Part shown: one piece after another, positions 1 to 7,526 of the stretch
How positions within the stretch are numbered: position 1 is the stretch's first letter
Layout of the letters: the number at the start of each line of letters is the position of its first letter
From: an uncultured bacterium
GTDB taxonomy: Bacteria > Fidelibacterota > Marinisomatia > Marinisomatales > UBA1611
DNA length: 7,935 nt
Assembly (NCBI GenBank): GCA_938092125.1
Contig: CALKMQ010000074.1
Span: 1 to 7,935 of the forward strand
Reading direction: 5' to 3'
The notes under the pieces: generated by a model
What the model saw: only the letters and a program-made list of their open reading frames with translations
What the model was told of the DNA's origin: nothing
The model's database searches: none
Translations under genes and position numbers: made by a program

Positions 1-1729
1 CATAAGCGTAACCATTCGATGGTGTTACAATATCAGAAAGAGCAGTATCAGAAATAGCCTCATCTGTGGTTGATCTGGATTCTTCAAAAGTGAATAAATT
101 TTTAATATCTTTGTAATATCCTTCAACTTGAAGTTTATACAGATCATTTATGTATTCTTCATAGCCAAGAACAATCTGCGATGATTTAGCTGGAGCTACG
201 GTATTATCAACAGCTATCCATTGGTCTAAAATAGTTGGATTGTAATCATCTTGAAAAGTGGCAATAAATTGATGATAATTACCAACAGAGAAATTGATAT
301 ACCTATCTTCTGTTAATAAATATTTCATACCAAAACGCAAATCAGGAAAAATAGAATCACTATATACATTATATAAATTAATTCTCACTCCTGGCTCAAG
401 AATAAGCTTTTCAGATGGAGAATACTTTAATTTTGCATAACCAGCATATTCTTTTGGTTTTGTTTTAATTTTAAACTGTAAGGAATCATTAAAGGAGTTT
501 GTATACAGAAAACCCAAATTTTTGATCTGCGCACCGAATTTTACCACAGAGGTAGATGATTTGAACCATGAGAAGTTAGCGGCTAAAGTAGCATCATCTA
601 TTTCGTTATCACTGTTTAATCCATTAGATCCACCTAAACCAAATTCTGTAAAAAACAGACTATTGGCGAGTAAAAAATTTCCAATAAGTTTTTCAGAAAA
701 AACTCGTCTATATTGTGTGCTTATCGTTCTATTACCCCAACGTCCAGCGAGACCAAATGTATCAAAAATTAAATCATCAACACCATTGTAGAAGCTCAAA
801 GAAATTCTATCTTTCGGTGTTAAATCTGAATATATGTGACTCTGAATGTCATAGAAATAATATGGCGGAATACTAGGAACATTTTGAAATATTTTGTCAA
901 AGTATGTCCTTCTACCAGAAAAAACCCAAGCGCCTTTGTAAAAGGGCCCCTCTAATGTTGCTTGAGCAGAAAGCAATGAAAGATTCGCTTTACCTTCAAT
1001 CTTTTTTTTATTTCCCTCTCTGCTTATAATATTTAATACTGCAGATAAGCGACCACCATATTCAGCATTGTATGCACCTTTAATTAATTCTGCTTCTTTT
1101 ACACCATCGACGATAAAATTAGAAAAAATGCCTCCCAGATGTGATGGGTTATACACTGTTACGCCATCAAGAAGGATGAGATTTTGATCTGTATTTCCAC
1201 CTCTGATTACTAAGCCAGTACTAAATTCTGATGTAGTTAAAACCCCTGGCAGTGCTTGGATAGTCCTAAACAAATCAGGCTCAGCAAGAGCAGGCGCTGA
1301 TCGGAGCATTCTTGGTGAGAGGTTTACTGTACTTGGTTGAATGTTATTTTTCCTCTTTAATTTTTCCGCAGTCACTTCGACCTCACCAATTGAAACAACT
1401 TCCTCCCTTAAAACCAAATCAAGTTTTAGAGCATCACCATCGACTATTTCAATCCTTTCCGATAATATTTCGTATCCGACATAAGATACTAAAATATCAT
1501 GTATACCTGGGGCTATTCCTTGTAATACGTAATAACCGTTAATGTCAGTTGCCATTCCAAGCCCAAGTTCATTTATAAATACATTAGCCCCAATTAAAGC
1601 TTCGCCATTTGAGCTATCGGTAACAAAACCATATACGGAGCCATTTTGTTGAGCACTGACAATATTTAGCTGTAAAGCTGTTATAGTAATTATCTTAACT
1701 AGTAAGATCTTTAAGTATAGTTTCTGCAT
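1..1729 (-). CDS. TonB-dependent outer-membrane receptor with N-terminal CarboxypepD_reg-like domain (3' end outside window)
   Basis: An open frame of 576 codons runs off the left edge, so the C-terminal part of the barrel is missing. It is likely an energised outer-membrane receptor that imports a ligand I cannot identify. Residues 1-26 form a signal peptide: a Lys-containing N-region, a hydrophobic core, and a likely cut after IVSA before QQ. Residues about 30-107 look like a carboxypeptidase-regulatory beta-sandwich (GxVTD, then GANV, TDINGYYVLQGIAPG and SYVGYE). Residues about 140-240 form the TonB plug, with LPGV, IRGGNTDQNLILLDGV, VYNPSHLGG, IKGAYNAEYGGR and SAVLNIIS. The rest is barrel-like, with alternating aromatic and polar strands. 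The ATG at 1729 is the only good start: an in-frame TGA lies five codons upstream, and the next Met would delete the signal peptide. The start lies inside the end of the peroxiredoxin gene (35-nt overlap, different frame), so translation is probably coupled. No clear Shine-Dalgarno sequence is seen. Trp is encoded by TGG throughout. Confidence 0.93.
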   Translation of the reverse strand, partial: MQKLYLKILLVKIITITALQLNIVSAQQNGSVYGFVTDSSNGEALIGANVFINELGLGMATDINGYYVLQGIAPGIHDILVSYVGYEILSERIEIVDGDALKLDLVLREEVVSIGEVEVTAEKLKRKNNIQPSTVNLSPRMLRSAPALAEPDLFRTIQALPGVLTTSEFSTGLVIRGGNTDQNLILLDGVTVYNPSHLGGIFSNFIVDGVKEAELIKGAYNAEYGGRLSAVLNIISREGNKKKIEGKANLSLLSAQATLEGPFYKGAWVFSGRRTYFDKIFQNVPSIPPYYFYDIQSHIYSDLTPKDRISLSFYNGVDDLIFDTFGLAGRWGNRTISTQYRRVFSEKLIGNFLLANSLFFTEFGLGGSNGLNSDNEIDDATLAANFSWFKSSTSVVKFGAQIKNLGFLYTNSFNDSLQFKIKTKPKEYAGYAKLKYSPSEKLILEPGVRINLYNVYSDSIFPDLRFGMKYLLTEDRYINFSVGNYHQFIATFQDDYNPTILDQWIAVDNTVAPAKSSQIVLGYEEYINDLYKLQVEGYYKDIKNLFTFEESRSTTDEAISDTALSDIVTPSNGYAY

Positions 1730-2204
1730 GTGTATTGATATTCACTTTCTTATATATTTTTTCAATTTTACCATTCCCATCAATGACAAAAGTCATTCTT
1801 TTAGGAGTAAACAGACCATCTGCTCCAAAACTTTTAGTGACTATTTTTTTTTCATCTGAAAGAAAACTAAAAGGTAAATTATATTTTATTTTAAACTTTT
1901 TTAATGCACTTAAATTGTTGTAACTAACTCCGTAAACAAAAATGTTGTTTTTTTGAAATTCTTCAAAAATATTGCGGAACCCGCAAGCTTCTTTTACTCA
2001 GCCAGGCGTATCCGCATAGGGGAAAAAATAAATAACACTCCTTCTTCCATTAAATTCATCTGATGATACAATATTCCCATCCTGATCTGATAATTTAAAA
2101 TCAGGGGCGAGCTCTCCAATAGTTAATGAATGTTTTTCTGAAAATAAAGAGTTTATGGTAGCAGATAACAAAACTATTACAATTAATACAGTTAAATATT
2201 TCAA
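1695..2204 (-). CDS. bcp: Predicted selenocysteine-containing peroxiredoxin, Bcp/PrxQ type, read through an in-frame UGA
   Basis: A 169-residue thiol/selenol peroxidase predicted to reduce hydrogen peroxide and organic hydroperoxides. The frame holds one in-frame TGA, at codon 69, and closes with TAA. Before it are the thioredoxin-fold start of the family (GELAPDFKLSDQDG, residues 30-43) and the active-site strand VIYFFPYADTPG (57-68). After it come VKEACGF (70-76), FVYGVS (89-94), LPFSFLSDE (110-118), FGADGLFTPKRMTFVIDGNG (126-145) and a typical C-terminal helix. The UGA occupies the peroxidatic cysteine position of the P-x3-T-x2-C motif (P62, T66, Sec69). Cys74 lies five residues on, as does the resolving Cys in E. 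coli Bcp (Cys45/Cys50), and Arg136 matches the conserved catalytic Arg. Residues about 4-20 are hydrophobic after Met-Lys, suggesting export or a membrane anchor; most Bcp proteins are cytosolic. The start is TTG, 2 nt after the epimerase stop. It is the only standard start codon after the upstream in-frame TAA that keeps the whole hydrophobic segment. The alternative is a nonsense mutation or sequencing error; the hairpin after the UGA argues against this. Confidence 0.87.
1965..1993 (-). promoter_or_regulatory. Predicted bacterial SECIS hairpin directly downstream of the UGA
   Basis: On the minus strand, TTGCGG (1986-1981) pairs perfectly with CCGCAA (1977-1972) around a 3-nt loop, GTT (1980-1978). 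Beyond a 2x2 internal mismatch, a weaker lower stem of four A-U pairs and one G-U pair joins 1993-1989 to 1969-1965. The apical loop starts at the 18th nucleotide after the UGA. Known bacterial SECIS elements lie within the coding region just after the UGA, have a small loop with G in one of its first two positions, and (as I recall) a UGA-to-loop distance of about 16-37 nt. This element meets all of these. It would recruit SelB carrying Sec-tRNA. The pairing was found by eye; no folding energy was computed. Confidence 0.78.
1998..2000 (-). other. In-frame UGA, predicted selenocysteine codon (Sec69 of the peroxiredoxin)
   Basis: The codon is TGA on the minus strand, between GGC (Gly68) and GTA (Val70). 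Conserved family sequence flanks it on both sides in one frame. In cysteine homologues this position is the peroxidatic Cys. TGA as Trp is unlikely, because the window's proteins use TGG for Trp and Trp would be catalytically wrong at this site. Confidence 0.85.
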
Positions 2205-2206
2205 TC

Positions 2207-3136
2207 TTAATCTTTACTTAAATAAGAAAGATTTTCTTCATTAAAAGGGATAGGTACTAATTTATTTTCTGCAAAAAACTTTGAAGAATCACAAGTATTA
2301 CCTTCAACTAGCATAGTTAACTGGTCAGCAGTAACAGGAAACCAACTAAATCTGTCTAAAATTGCAGCAACAGACTTAACAGCAAATACAGGCGCAGGAA
2401 CCATAAATTTATTTTTCCCGGACGCAGATCCGATTTTTTTAATAATTTCTTTCCAAGTAAAAGATTCACCCCCAAGCTCGATAGTTTTCTTTACCATTTT
2501 TTTACTATCTAATGCACTTACAAAACTCTTTGCGACATCCTTTATATGAATCGGAGACATAGAAAAATTCCCTGCATCAAAGGGATTGAGACCATCATGA
2601 AAAAGAGGCGCCGGAAAAGGCAAGCCAATCATGTCTTTTTTTAGCTGAGAACAAAACTCAGGACGACCGCTACCTCTTGGATCACCAAAGATCGTGGATG
2701 GCCTAAAAATCGTCCAATCTAGTTTGGTGTTTTTAAGATATTGTTCTGACATCCATTTTGTTTTTTGATAACCTGTTCCATCTGGACATACGCCATTGGC
2801 ACTCATCAAAATAAATCTTTTAACACCAGCTTCTTGTGCGGCATCAATGCACTTTACAGCCCCATCAAAATGTAAATTTTCATAAGTGATACTCTTTGAT
2901 TTAAACTCTCTAATAATTCCTATTGTGTAAATAACAGCATCCGAATCAGCAATAGTTTCTTTAATAGAACTTAAATTATTAATGTCACCATTTATTATTT
3001 CACATTTTTCTGCTAAGGCCAATTTGCTTTCTGAACCTTTACGAACTAATAATTTCGGAATGTGATTTCCTTCAATCAGACTATCAATAATGTAGGAACC
3101 TACAAACCCGGTGCCACCAAAAACTGCGATTTTCAT
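2207..3136 (-). CDS. NAD(P)-binding epimerase/dehydratase-fold protein, NDUFA9-like (atypical extended SDR)
   Basis: A complete 309-residue protein with a Rossmann nucleotide-binding start: MKIAVFGGTGFVG, with the GxxGxxG glycines at 7, 10 and 13, then a beta-2 strand ending LLVRKGSE. Further SDR hallmarks are GDINN (50-54, adenine-side Asp), AVIYTIG (67-73), the RFILMSANG strand (107-115), YQKTK (123-127, the Y-x3-K position) and WTIFRPSTIFGDPRG (141-155). The C-terminal part (GGESFTWKEI, then PVTADQLTMLVEGNT at 267-281) resembles proteins annotated as complex I NDUFA9-family or NAD-dependent epimerase. In the family these bind NADP(H), and some act as assembly or quinone-biosynthesis partners rather than enzymes. 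The substrate cannot be read from sequence. The ATG is preceded by AAGG at 3148-3145, 8 nt away, a good ribosome binding site. It appears to be the first gene of a unit with the peroxiredoxin, which begins 2 nt after its TAA. Confidence 0.88.
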   Translation of the reverse strand: MKIAVFGGTGFVGSYIIDSLIEGNHIPKLLVRKGSESKLALAEKCEIINGDINNLSSIKETIADSDAVIYTIGIIREFKSKSITYENLHFDGAVKCIDAAQEAGVKRFILMSANGVCPDGTGYQKTKWMSEQYLKNTKLDWTIFRPSTIFGDPRGSGRPEFCSQLKKDMIGLPFPAPLFHDGLNPFDAGNFSMSPIHIKDVAKSFVSALDSKKMVKKTIELGGESFTWKEIIKKIGSASGKNKFMVPAPVFAVKSVAAILDRFSWFPVTADQLTMLVEGNTCDSSKFFAENKLVPIPFNEENLSYLSKD

Positions 3137-3182
3137 ATCGTATACCTTAATTATCTATAATTCTAAAAATTTATCAAATCGA

Positions 3183-3211
3183 ATTTAATTGAACCAAACT
3201 GACCTTGTCAA
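3183..3211 (-). promoter_or_regulatory. Candidate sigma70-like promoter for the epimerase-peroxiredoxin-receptor unit
   Basis: In the 90-nt gap after the pump gene, the minus strand shows a perfect TTGACA (-35, 3211-3206), a 17-nt spacer, and TTAAAT (-10, 3188-3183, four of six matches to TATAAT). A start site near 3176 would leave a leader of about 40 nt before the epimerase ATG, including its AAGG ribosome binding site. In such AT-rich DNA a -10-like match is expected by chance, so the -35 and spacing carry the weight. I see no convincing rho-independent terminator in this gap, so readthrough from the efflux operon remains possible. Confidence 0.45.
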
Positions 3212-3226
3212 TCAATAATGAGCGTT

Positions 3227-6200
3227 TTAAGCGTTTTTATTAAATATCTTTACGGAAAAGTTTTTCATATCTTCAATAATTAAATAACTAGTTGGTACCA
3301 GGATTAGTGTAATAAAAGTTGCAAATAATACACCAAAAGCCAGTGAAATCGCCATCGGGACTAGGAACTGCGCCTGCACACTCTTTTCTATTAACAATGG
3401 AAATAAACCCACAAACGTGGTAACCGAAGTAAGAAGTATAGGCCTAAACCTTCTAGGACCAGCAGCTAATGCAGCTTCCAAACTAGACTTTCCGTCTTCT
3501 TGGCGATATCTATTTATAAAGTCTACCATAACCAAACTGTCATTTACCACTACTCCTGAGAGCGCTACAATTCCAATTATTGATAGCACCGCCAAGTTCA
3601 TACCCATAATAATATGACCTATAACTGCTCCGGTAAAACCAAAGGGTATTGCCGACATTATTATAAGTGGCTGCGAATAAGATTTAAAAGGAATTGCAAG
3701 AAGCACATAAACAATAAACAGTGCTAGTGCAAAATTTTTAAATAGCGAACCCAGTGTATCTCTTTGCTCTCTTTGCTCTCCTTCAAAACTATAAATAACA
3801 TTAGGATAGTTCTTTAATATTGGAAGTATATGCTCTTTCTCAAACCTAGCCAATATTTCATTAGCATTTGCTTCACTAAGATCCACATCTGCAGTAACAC
3901 TAATTGACCTTTTTCGATCTGTTCTTGTAATAGTTGAATAACCGCTAGATAACTCGCTACTAGCAACTTGACCAAGTGGAACTTCAACATCATTACCCAC
4001 TCTTACATTCATTTGCTCTAAATTATTTAAACTAGCTCTTTCCTTTTTTGGATACCTTAAAAAAACTTTGACTTCGTCTCTGCCTCGTTGAACTCTTTGC
4101 ACCTCTTCACCATAAAAAGCTTGCCTTACTTGACGTGCAAGCGATGCCATAGTTACGCCATAATTTTGAGCCTCAGGGCGGAGACTAAGTTTAATCTCAT
4201 CTTTTCCGGCACTAAAAGAGTCTTTAATATCAAAAACCCCAGCATATGTCTGTAACTTATCCTTAAGTATGGAAGTGACTTCCTTTAAACTTTCTCTACT
4301 GATACTTGAAAGCTGTATTTCAATAGGTGCGCCAGAACTAAAAAGATCTGAATCGAATGTGACTTGTTTCACTCCTGCTATGGGCCCTGTCAATTCTCTC
4401 CATATTTTTGAAATTTCAATCGTACTCACCGGTCTTTCTTCACCAGGAGCAAGCTCAATAACACATTCTGCTAAGTGAGAGCCAAAAAAGTTGGCATCAA
4501 GATTACCAGGACCTCTAGCTGATTGAGTTTTTATTGGTTGGTCCCCAGCGGTAGAAACCATATTGATGAATATTTCTTTATCTGGGTAAAGGACTTCTAA
4601 TGAATCTTTGAGCCTGTAAGCAGATTTTTCAACTTGCTCTAAACCGATTTTTGTTATAGAAACTGGAGTGCCCTCAGGGTATTCAACACCAGCGATGACG
4701 ATGTCAGCTTCTAGCGGCGGGAAAAAATTAAATTTAATAAAACCACTAGCAACTAGCCCAATCGTTAAAATTAAAATGGAAATCGAAATTGCGATTGTAT
4801 TTCCCCTGTTTTTTAATGCTAACCTCAAAAGGGGGTTGTATCTATTTTTGATAAAGCTTTGCAATCCGTTGTGGATAAAAAGTTGGACTTTTGACCACCA
4901 TGCTAAAAACCTATTTTTTTCATCATCATCATCATCTTTCATATGCGCTAAATGAGCAGGCAGTATTGTTAAAGACTCAATTAATGAAAATAATAAAACA
5001 ACAATTGTTACAACCGGAATAATTTTCCATATTTTCCCCATTGCACCCTCTACGAGAATCATCGGAGAAAATGTAACCATTGTAGTCAAAACTGCAAATA
5101 TTACGGGTTTTGCAACTTGATAAGCACCCTCGAGAGCTGCATCAACAGCATTCAAACCTCTCTTCCTAAAAATATGAATGTTCTCACCAACGACAACGGC
5201 ATCATCAACAACAATTCCAAGTACAAGTATAAAGGTAAAAAGAGAAATCATATTTATTGAAACATCAAAAAGAGGAAGAAGCCAAAAACCGCCCATAAAA
5301 GAAATTGGAATTCCTAAAGAAACCCAAGCTGCTAGTTTAGGCTTAAGAAATAAAGCTAAAACAATTAAAACAAGGACTAAACCCAAGTATGCATTTTCAG
5401 TTAAGAGCTCAATTCGACCCCGCAAGATAACAGACTCATCTTTCATTGTAGTTAAAGATATGCCAGGCGGCATAGTAGGGTTTTTCTTCTTAATATACTT
5501 ATGAACTTCATCTGCTATATCTAAGGCATTTTGCTCTCCTGTTCTATATACTCTAATCAATAAAGCAGGCTCACTATTAAACTTAATATCATATTCTACA
5601 TCCTGGAATCCATCAACAATATTTGCTATATCTCTAAGTAAAACAGTTGATCCGTCCGGTAATGATAGTACAGGGATAGCCCCAAATTCATCTCCCGAAT
5701 ATGCCTGCCCTTTCGAACGTATTAAAATTTCACCATCGTATGTTTCAATCGCTCCGCCTGGGACATCCATTGAAGAAGATCGAATCTTGCTGGCTACATA
5801 ATCAAAAGAAAGACCATATTTTTGAAGCGTGTTCTCCGATATTTCAATCGATATTTCTCTGGGCTTTTTCCCTAATCTCGTTTGTGTTATACTTGGCAAA
5901 TCACTTACTTCATCTCGAACCTTTTCTGCAATATTTAACAAACTTACTTCATCAACATTTCCATGAACGGCAATTGTTATTACCTCTGGTTGTCCATCAA
6001 AACTCTTCACGGTAGGCTTTTCCGCATCATCAGGAAAAGATGTAATCGCATCGACTAAGGATTTGACTTCATCTTTCACTTCATCTATGTCATAACCATT
6101 TTCAACCTCGATATTAATTGAACCATAACTTTCATTAGATGAGCTAGTAATGCGTTTTAATCCATTAATACCTTGGACCTGCTCCTCAACTTTTACGCAA

Positions 6201-6391
6201 ATAGATTCTTCAATATCTTCAGGAGAAGCGCCAGGGTATAAAACAGATACATTTATAATAGGAATTGTTATATCTGGAAAGACTTCCATCCTCAACCTCG
6301 ACAAAGTAAAAAGACCTGCAATGATAATAAATATCATTAGCAGATTTGCCGCTACAGTGTTTAGAATAAACCAACGAATTATGTTTTTCAT
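3227..6391 (-). CDS. RND efflux transporter, inner-membrane permease subunit (AcrB/HAE-1-like)
   Basis: A complete 1054-residue proton-driven pump, the usual length for AcrB-type permeases, which form trimers in the inner membrane. TM1 lies at about 8-30, followed by FPDITIPIINVSVLYPGASPEDIE and the first periplasmic porter region. A cluster of TM helices spans about 333-480, including TM4 with the proton-relay Asp pair in GIVVDDAVVVGENI (D396, D397). After a cytoplasmic loop with five Asp (486-490), TM7 is at about 531-551. The second porter region follows, with QNYGVT and GEEVQRVQRGRDEVKVFLRY. The last TM cluster covers about 883-1041. TM10 reads SGVVVNDSLVMVDF, with Asn950 where AcrB has the proton-relay Lys940; this is common in RND subfamilies. 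The ATG lies 4 nt after the adaptor stop, consistent with translational coupling. The drug or substrate specificity is unknown. Confidence 0.96.
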   Translation of the reverse strand: MKNIIRWFILNTVAANLLMIFIIIAGLFTLSRLRMEVFPDITIPIINVSVLYPGASPEDIEESICVKVEEQVQGINGLKRITSSSNESYGSINIEVENGYDIDEVKDEVKSLVDAITSFPDDAEKPTVKSFDGQPEVITIAVHGNVDEVSLLNIAEKVRDEVSDLPSITQTRLGKKPREISIEISENTLQKYGLSFDYVASKIRSSSMDVPGGAIETYDGEILIRSKGQAYSGDEFGAIPVLSLPDGSTVLLRDIANIVDGFQDVEYDIKFNSEPALLIRVYRTGEQNALDIADEVHKYIKKKNPTMPPGISLTTMKDESVILRGRIELLTENAYLGLVLVLIVLALFLKPKLAAWVSLGIPISFMGGFWLLPLFDVSINMISLFTFILVLGIVVDDAVVVGENIHIFRKRGLNAVDAALEGAYQVAKPVIFAVLTTMVTFSPMILVEGAMGKIWKIIPVVTIVVLLFSLIESLTILPAHLAHMKDDDDDEKNRFLAWWSKVQLFIHNGLQSFIKNRYNPLLRLALKNRGNTIAISISILILTIGLVASGFIKFNFFPPLEADIVIAGVEYPEGTPVSITKIGLEQVEKSAYRLKDSLEVLYPDKEIFINMVSTAGDQPIKTQSARGPGNLDANFFGSHLAECVIELAPGEERPVSTIEISKIWRELTGPIAGVKQVTFDSDLFSSGAPIEIQLSSISRESLKEVTSILKDKLQTYAGVFDIKDSFSAGKDEIKLSLRPEAQNYGVTMASLARQVRQAFYGEEVQRVQRGRDEVKVFLRYPKKERASLNNLEQMNVRVGNDVEVPLGQVASSELSSGYSTITRTDRKRSISVTADVDLSEANANEILARFEKEHILPILKNYPNVIYSFEGEQREQRDTLGSLFKNFALALFIVYVLLAIPFKSYSQPLIIMSAIPFGFTGAVIGHIIMGMNLAVLSIIGIVALSGVVVNDSLVMVDFINRYRQEDGKSSLEAALAAGPRRFRPILLTSVTTFVGLFPLLIEKSVQAQFLVPMAISLAFGVLFATFITLILVPTSYLIIEDMKNFSVKIFNKNA

Positions 6392-6395
6392 AAAT

Positions 6396-7526
6396 CTAGT
6401 TTTCTCTTACGGGCATGCCATCGACATACGAGTCTAATCGAGTAATAAGTATTCGATCATTTTTTTCCAAACCATCTGCTATAAAAGCAAAATCGTTTTC
6501 TAATCTAATAACTTCAACTGATTTTTTACGGAGGACAAATTTCTCTACAACCCAAATCATGTCATTTTTGACCGAACTTCTAGGGACTATGGTAATATTA
6601 TTATATTTGAGACCATCAATTTCAGCATTAACAAACATACCAACTTTTAATTTTTGGTTTTCATTTTTAACTGGGATTGTAGCAATAACTGAAATCATCC
6701 TTGTCTTTGGGTCAATTTGAGATTCTGACCTTACAATGAAACCATTAGCTTGAAATGTGTCACCACCATAACTAGTTGTAAGTCTGACGCTAGGTCTATT
6801 ATTCTTATTGATAGTCGTACCATCTAATGGAACACCAAGAAAAGGGATGTCTTTATCTGCAATCGGTAACCTTACTTCATAGTTCATTGTATTATAAATA
6901 TCTGCTATTCGAGAGCCTGGAATCAGATTCGCTCCAATATCAACCATTTTTTTTCTAACTCTCCCGTCAAAAGGAGCAACAATATAAGTTCTTTTTAAAT
7001 TTCGTTTTGCCTGCTCATACGCTGCCTCTGCTGCAGCTAAAACTGCTCTAGCCTGTGCAAGCTGAGGCTCTCTCAACGTCAAACTCGAAGCATCGCCTTT
7101 ACCTACTCTCTTCCATTCTATATTGGCAAGCTTAGACTCAGCATCTTCTCTCTGCAGAGCAAGCCTTGCTTGAAATAAATTAGATTCTGTTGATATTAAA
7201 GCAAGCTCATAATCTCTTTTTTCAATTTTCATTAGAGTATCACCCAAATTAAATCCCGCACCATCCAGGAAATTTGAAGAAACCCATTCTACTTTTCCGC
7301 TCACTTCAGATGTTACAAAGATCTCATGTTGCGGCCTAATTGTACCTTGTGAATTAATTTTAGCTTGCACTTCAGTTGGATAAGCCGCCAAAGTTTCTAC
7401 AACTTGCGGAATGATTTTTGGTTTTTGAAACTCAGCTTCAGGCTTCAGTTTTACCATAAGATTAACCAAAACAATACTCGCAATTATTATAATGAGTGGA
7501 CTAAATTTTTTAAAATTAATTTTCAT
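6396..7526 (-). CDS. RND efflux periplasmic adaptor (membrane fusion protein, HlyD/AcrA family)
   Basis: A complete 376-residue adaptor that would bridge the RND pump and the TolC-like channel. Residues about 8-25 are a hydrophobic N-terminal segment after a Lys-rich start. There is no lipobox cysteine, so it is probably held by an uncleaved anchor rather than lipidated. The first half of the lipoyl domain is near 66-103 (SGKVEWV, GDTLMKIEKRDYE). An alpha-helical hairpin rich in Ala, Gln and Glu runs over about 104-178. The second lipoyl half is TYIVAPFDGRVRKKMVDIGA (180-199). Beta-barrel and membrane-proximal domains follow (IDPKTRMISVIATI, LKVGMFVNAEI, IVPRSSVK, DGLEKNDRILI). The ATG is 17 nt downstream of the outer-membrane factor's stop and 4 nt separate its own stop from the pump start, so the three genes form one operon. 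Confidence 0.95.
   Translation of the reverse strand: MKINFKKFSPLIIIIASIVLVNLMVKLKPEAEFQKPKIIPQVVETLAAYPTEVQAKINSQGTIRPQHEIFVTSEVSGKVEWVSSNFLDGAGFNLGDTLMKIEKRDYELALISTESNLFQARLALQREDAESKLANIEWKRVGKGDASSLTLREPQLAQARAVLAAAEAAYEQAKRNLKRTYIVAPFDGRVRKKMVDIGANLIPGSRIADIYNTMNYEVRLPIADKDIPFLGVPLDGTTINKNNRPSVRLTTSYGGDTFQANGFIVRSESQIDPKTRMISVIATIPVKNENQKLKVGMFVNAEIDGLKYNNITIVPRSSVKNDMIWVVEKFVLRKKSVEVIRLENDFAFIADGLEKNDRILITRLDSYVDGMPVREN

Noticed and set aside
522..791. Plus-strand open frames opposite the TonB receptor (also 1312-1542)
   Set aside because: The minus-strand frame is continuous and shows clear receptor motifs; the plus-strand translations look like nothing known.
1998..2000. UGA decoded as tryptophan under an alternative genetic code
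   Set aside because: Trp is TGG throughout the window, the other visible genes show no in-frame TGA, and Trp would replace the catalytic Cys of a peroxiredoxin that is otherwise intact.
1695..2204. Peroxiredoxin as a pseudogene with a premature stop
   Set aside because: The 100 codons after the TGA are intact and conserved in type, the TGA hits exactly the residue where Sec replaces Cys, and a SECIS-like hairpin follows. A sequencing error cannot be fully excluded without reads.
3221..3238. Near-tandem copies of AGCGTTTT at the end of the pump gene
   Set aside because: Only two 8-nt copies, mostly within coding sequence, without symmetry or a run of T; not a terminator or a regulatory repeat I can support.
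4922..4936. (ATC)5 trinucleotide repeat, five GAT Asp codons in the pump's cytoplasmic loop
   Set aside because: Short, in frame and in a loop that is variable in RND pumps; possible length variation but no further signal.
5178..5504. Plus-strand open frames opposite the pump, such as this one and that at 5701-6015
   Set aside because: They lie antisense to strongly conserved RND sequence and have low-complexity translations with no recognisable domain, so they are frame shadows.
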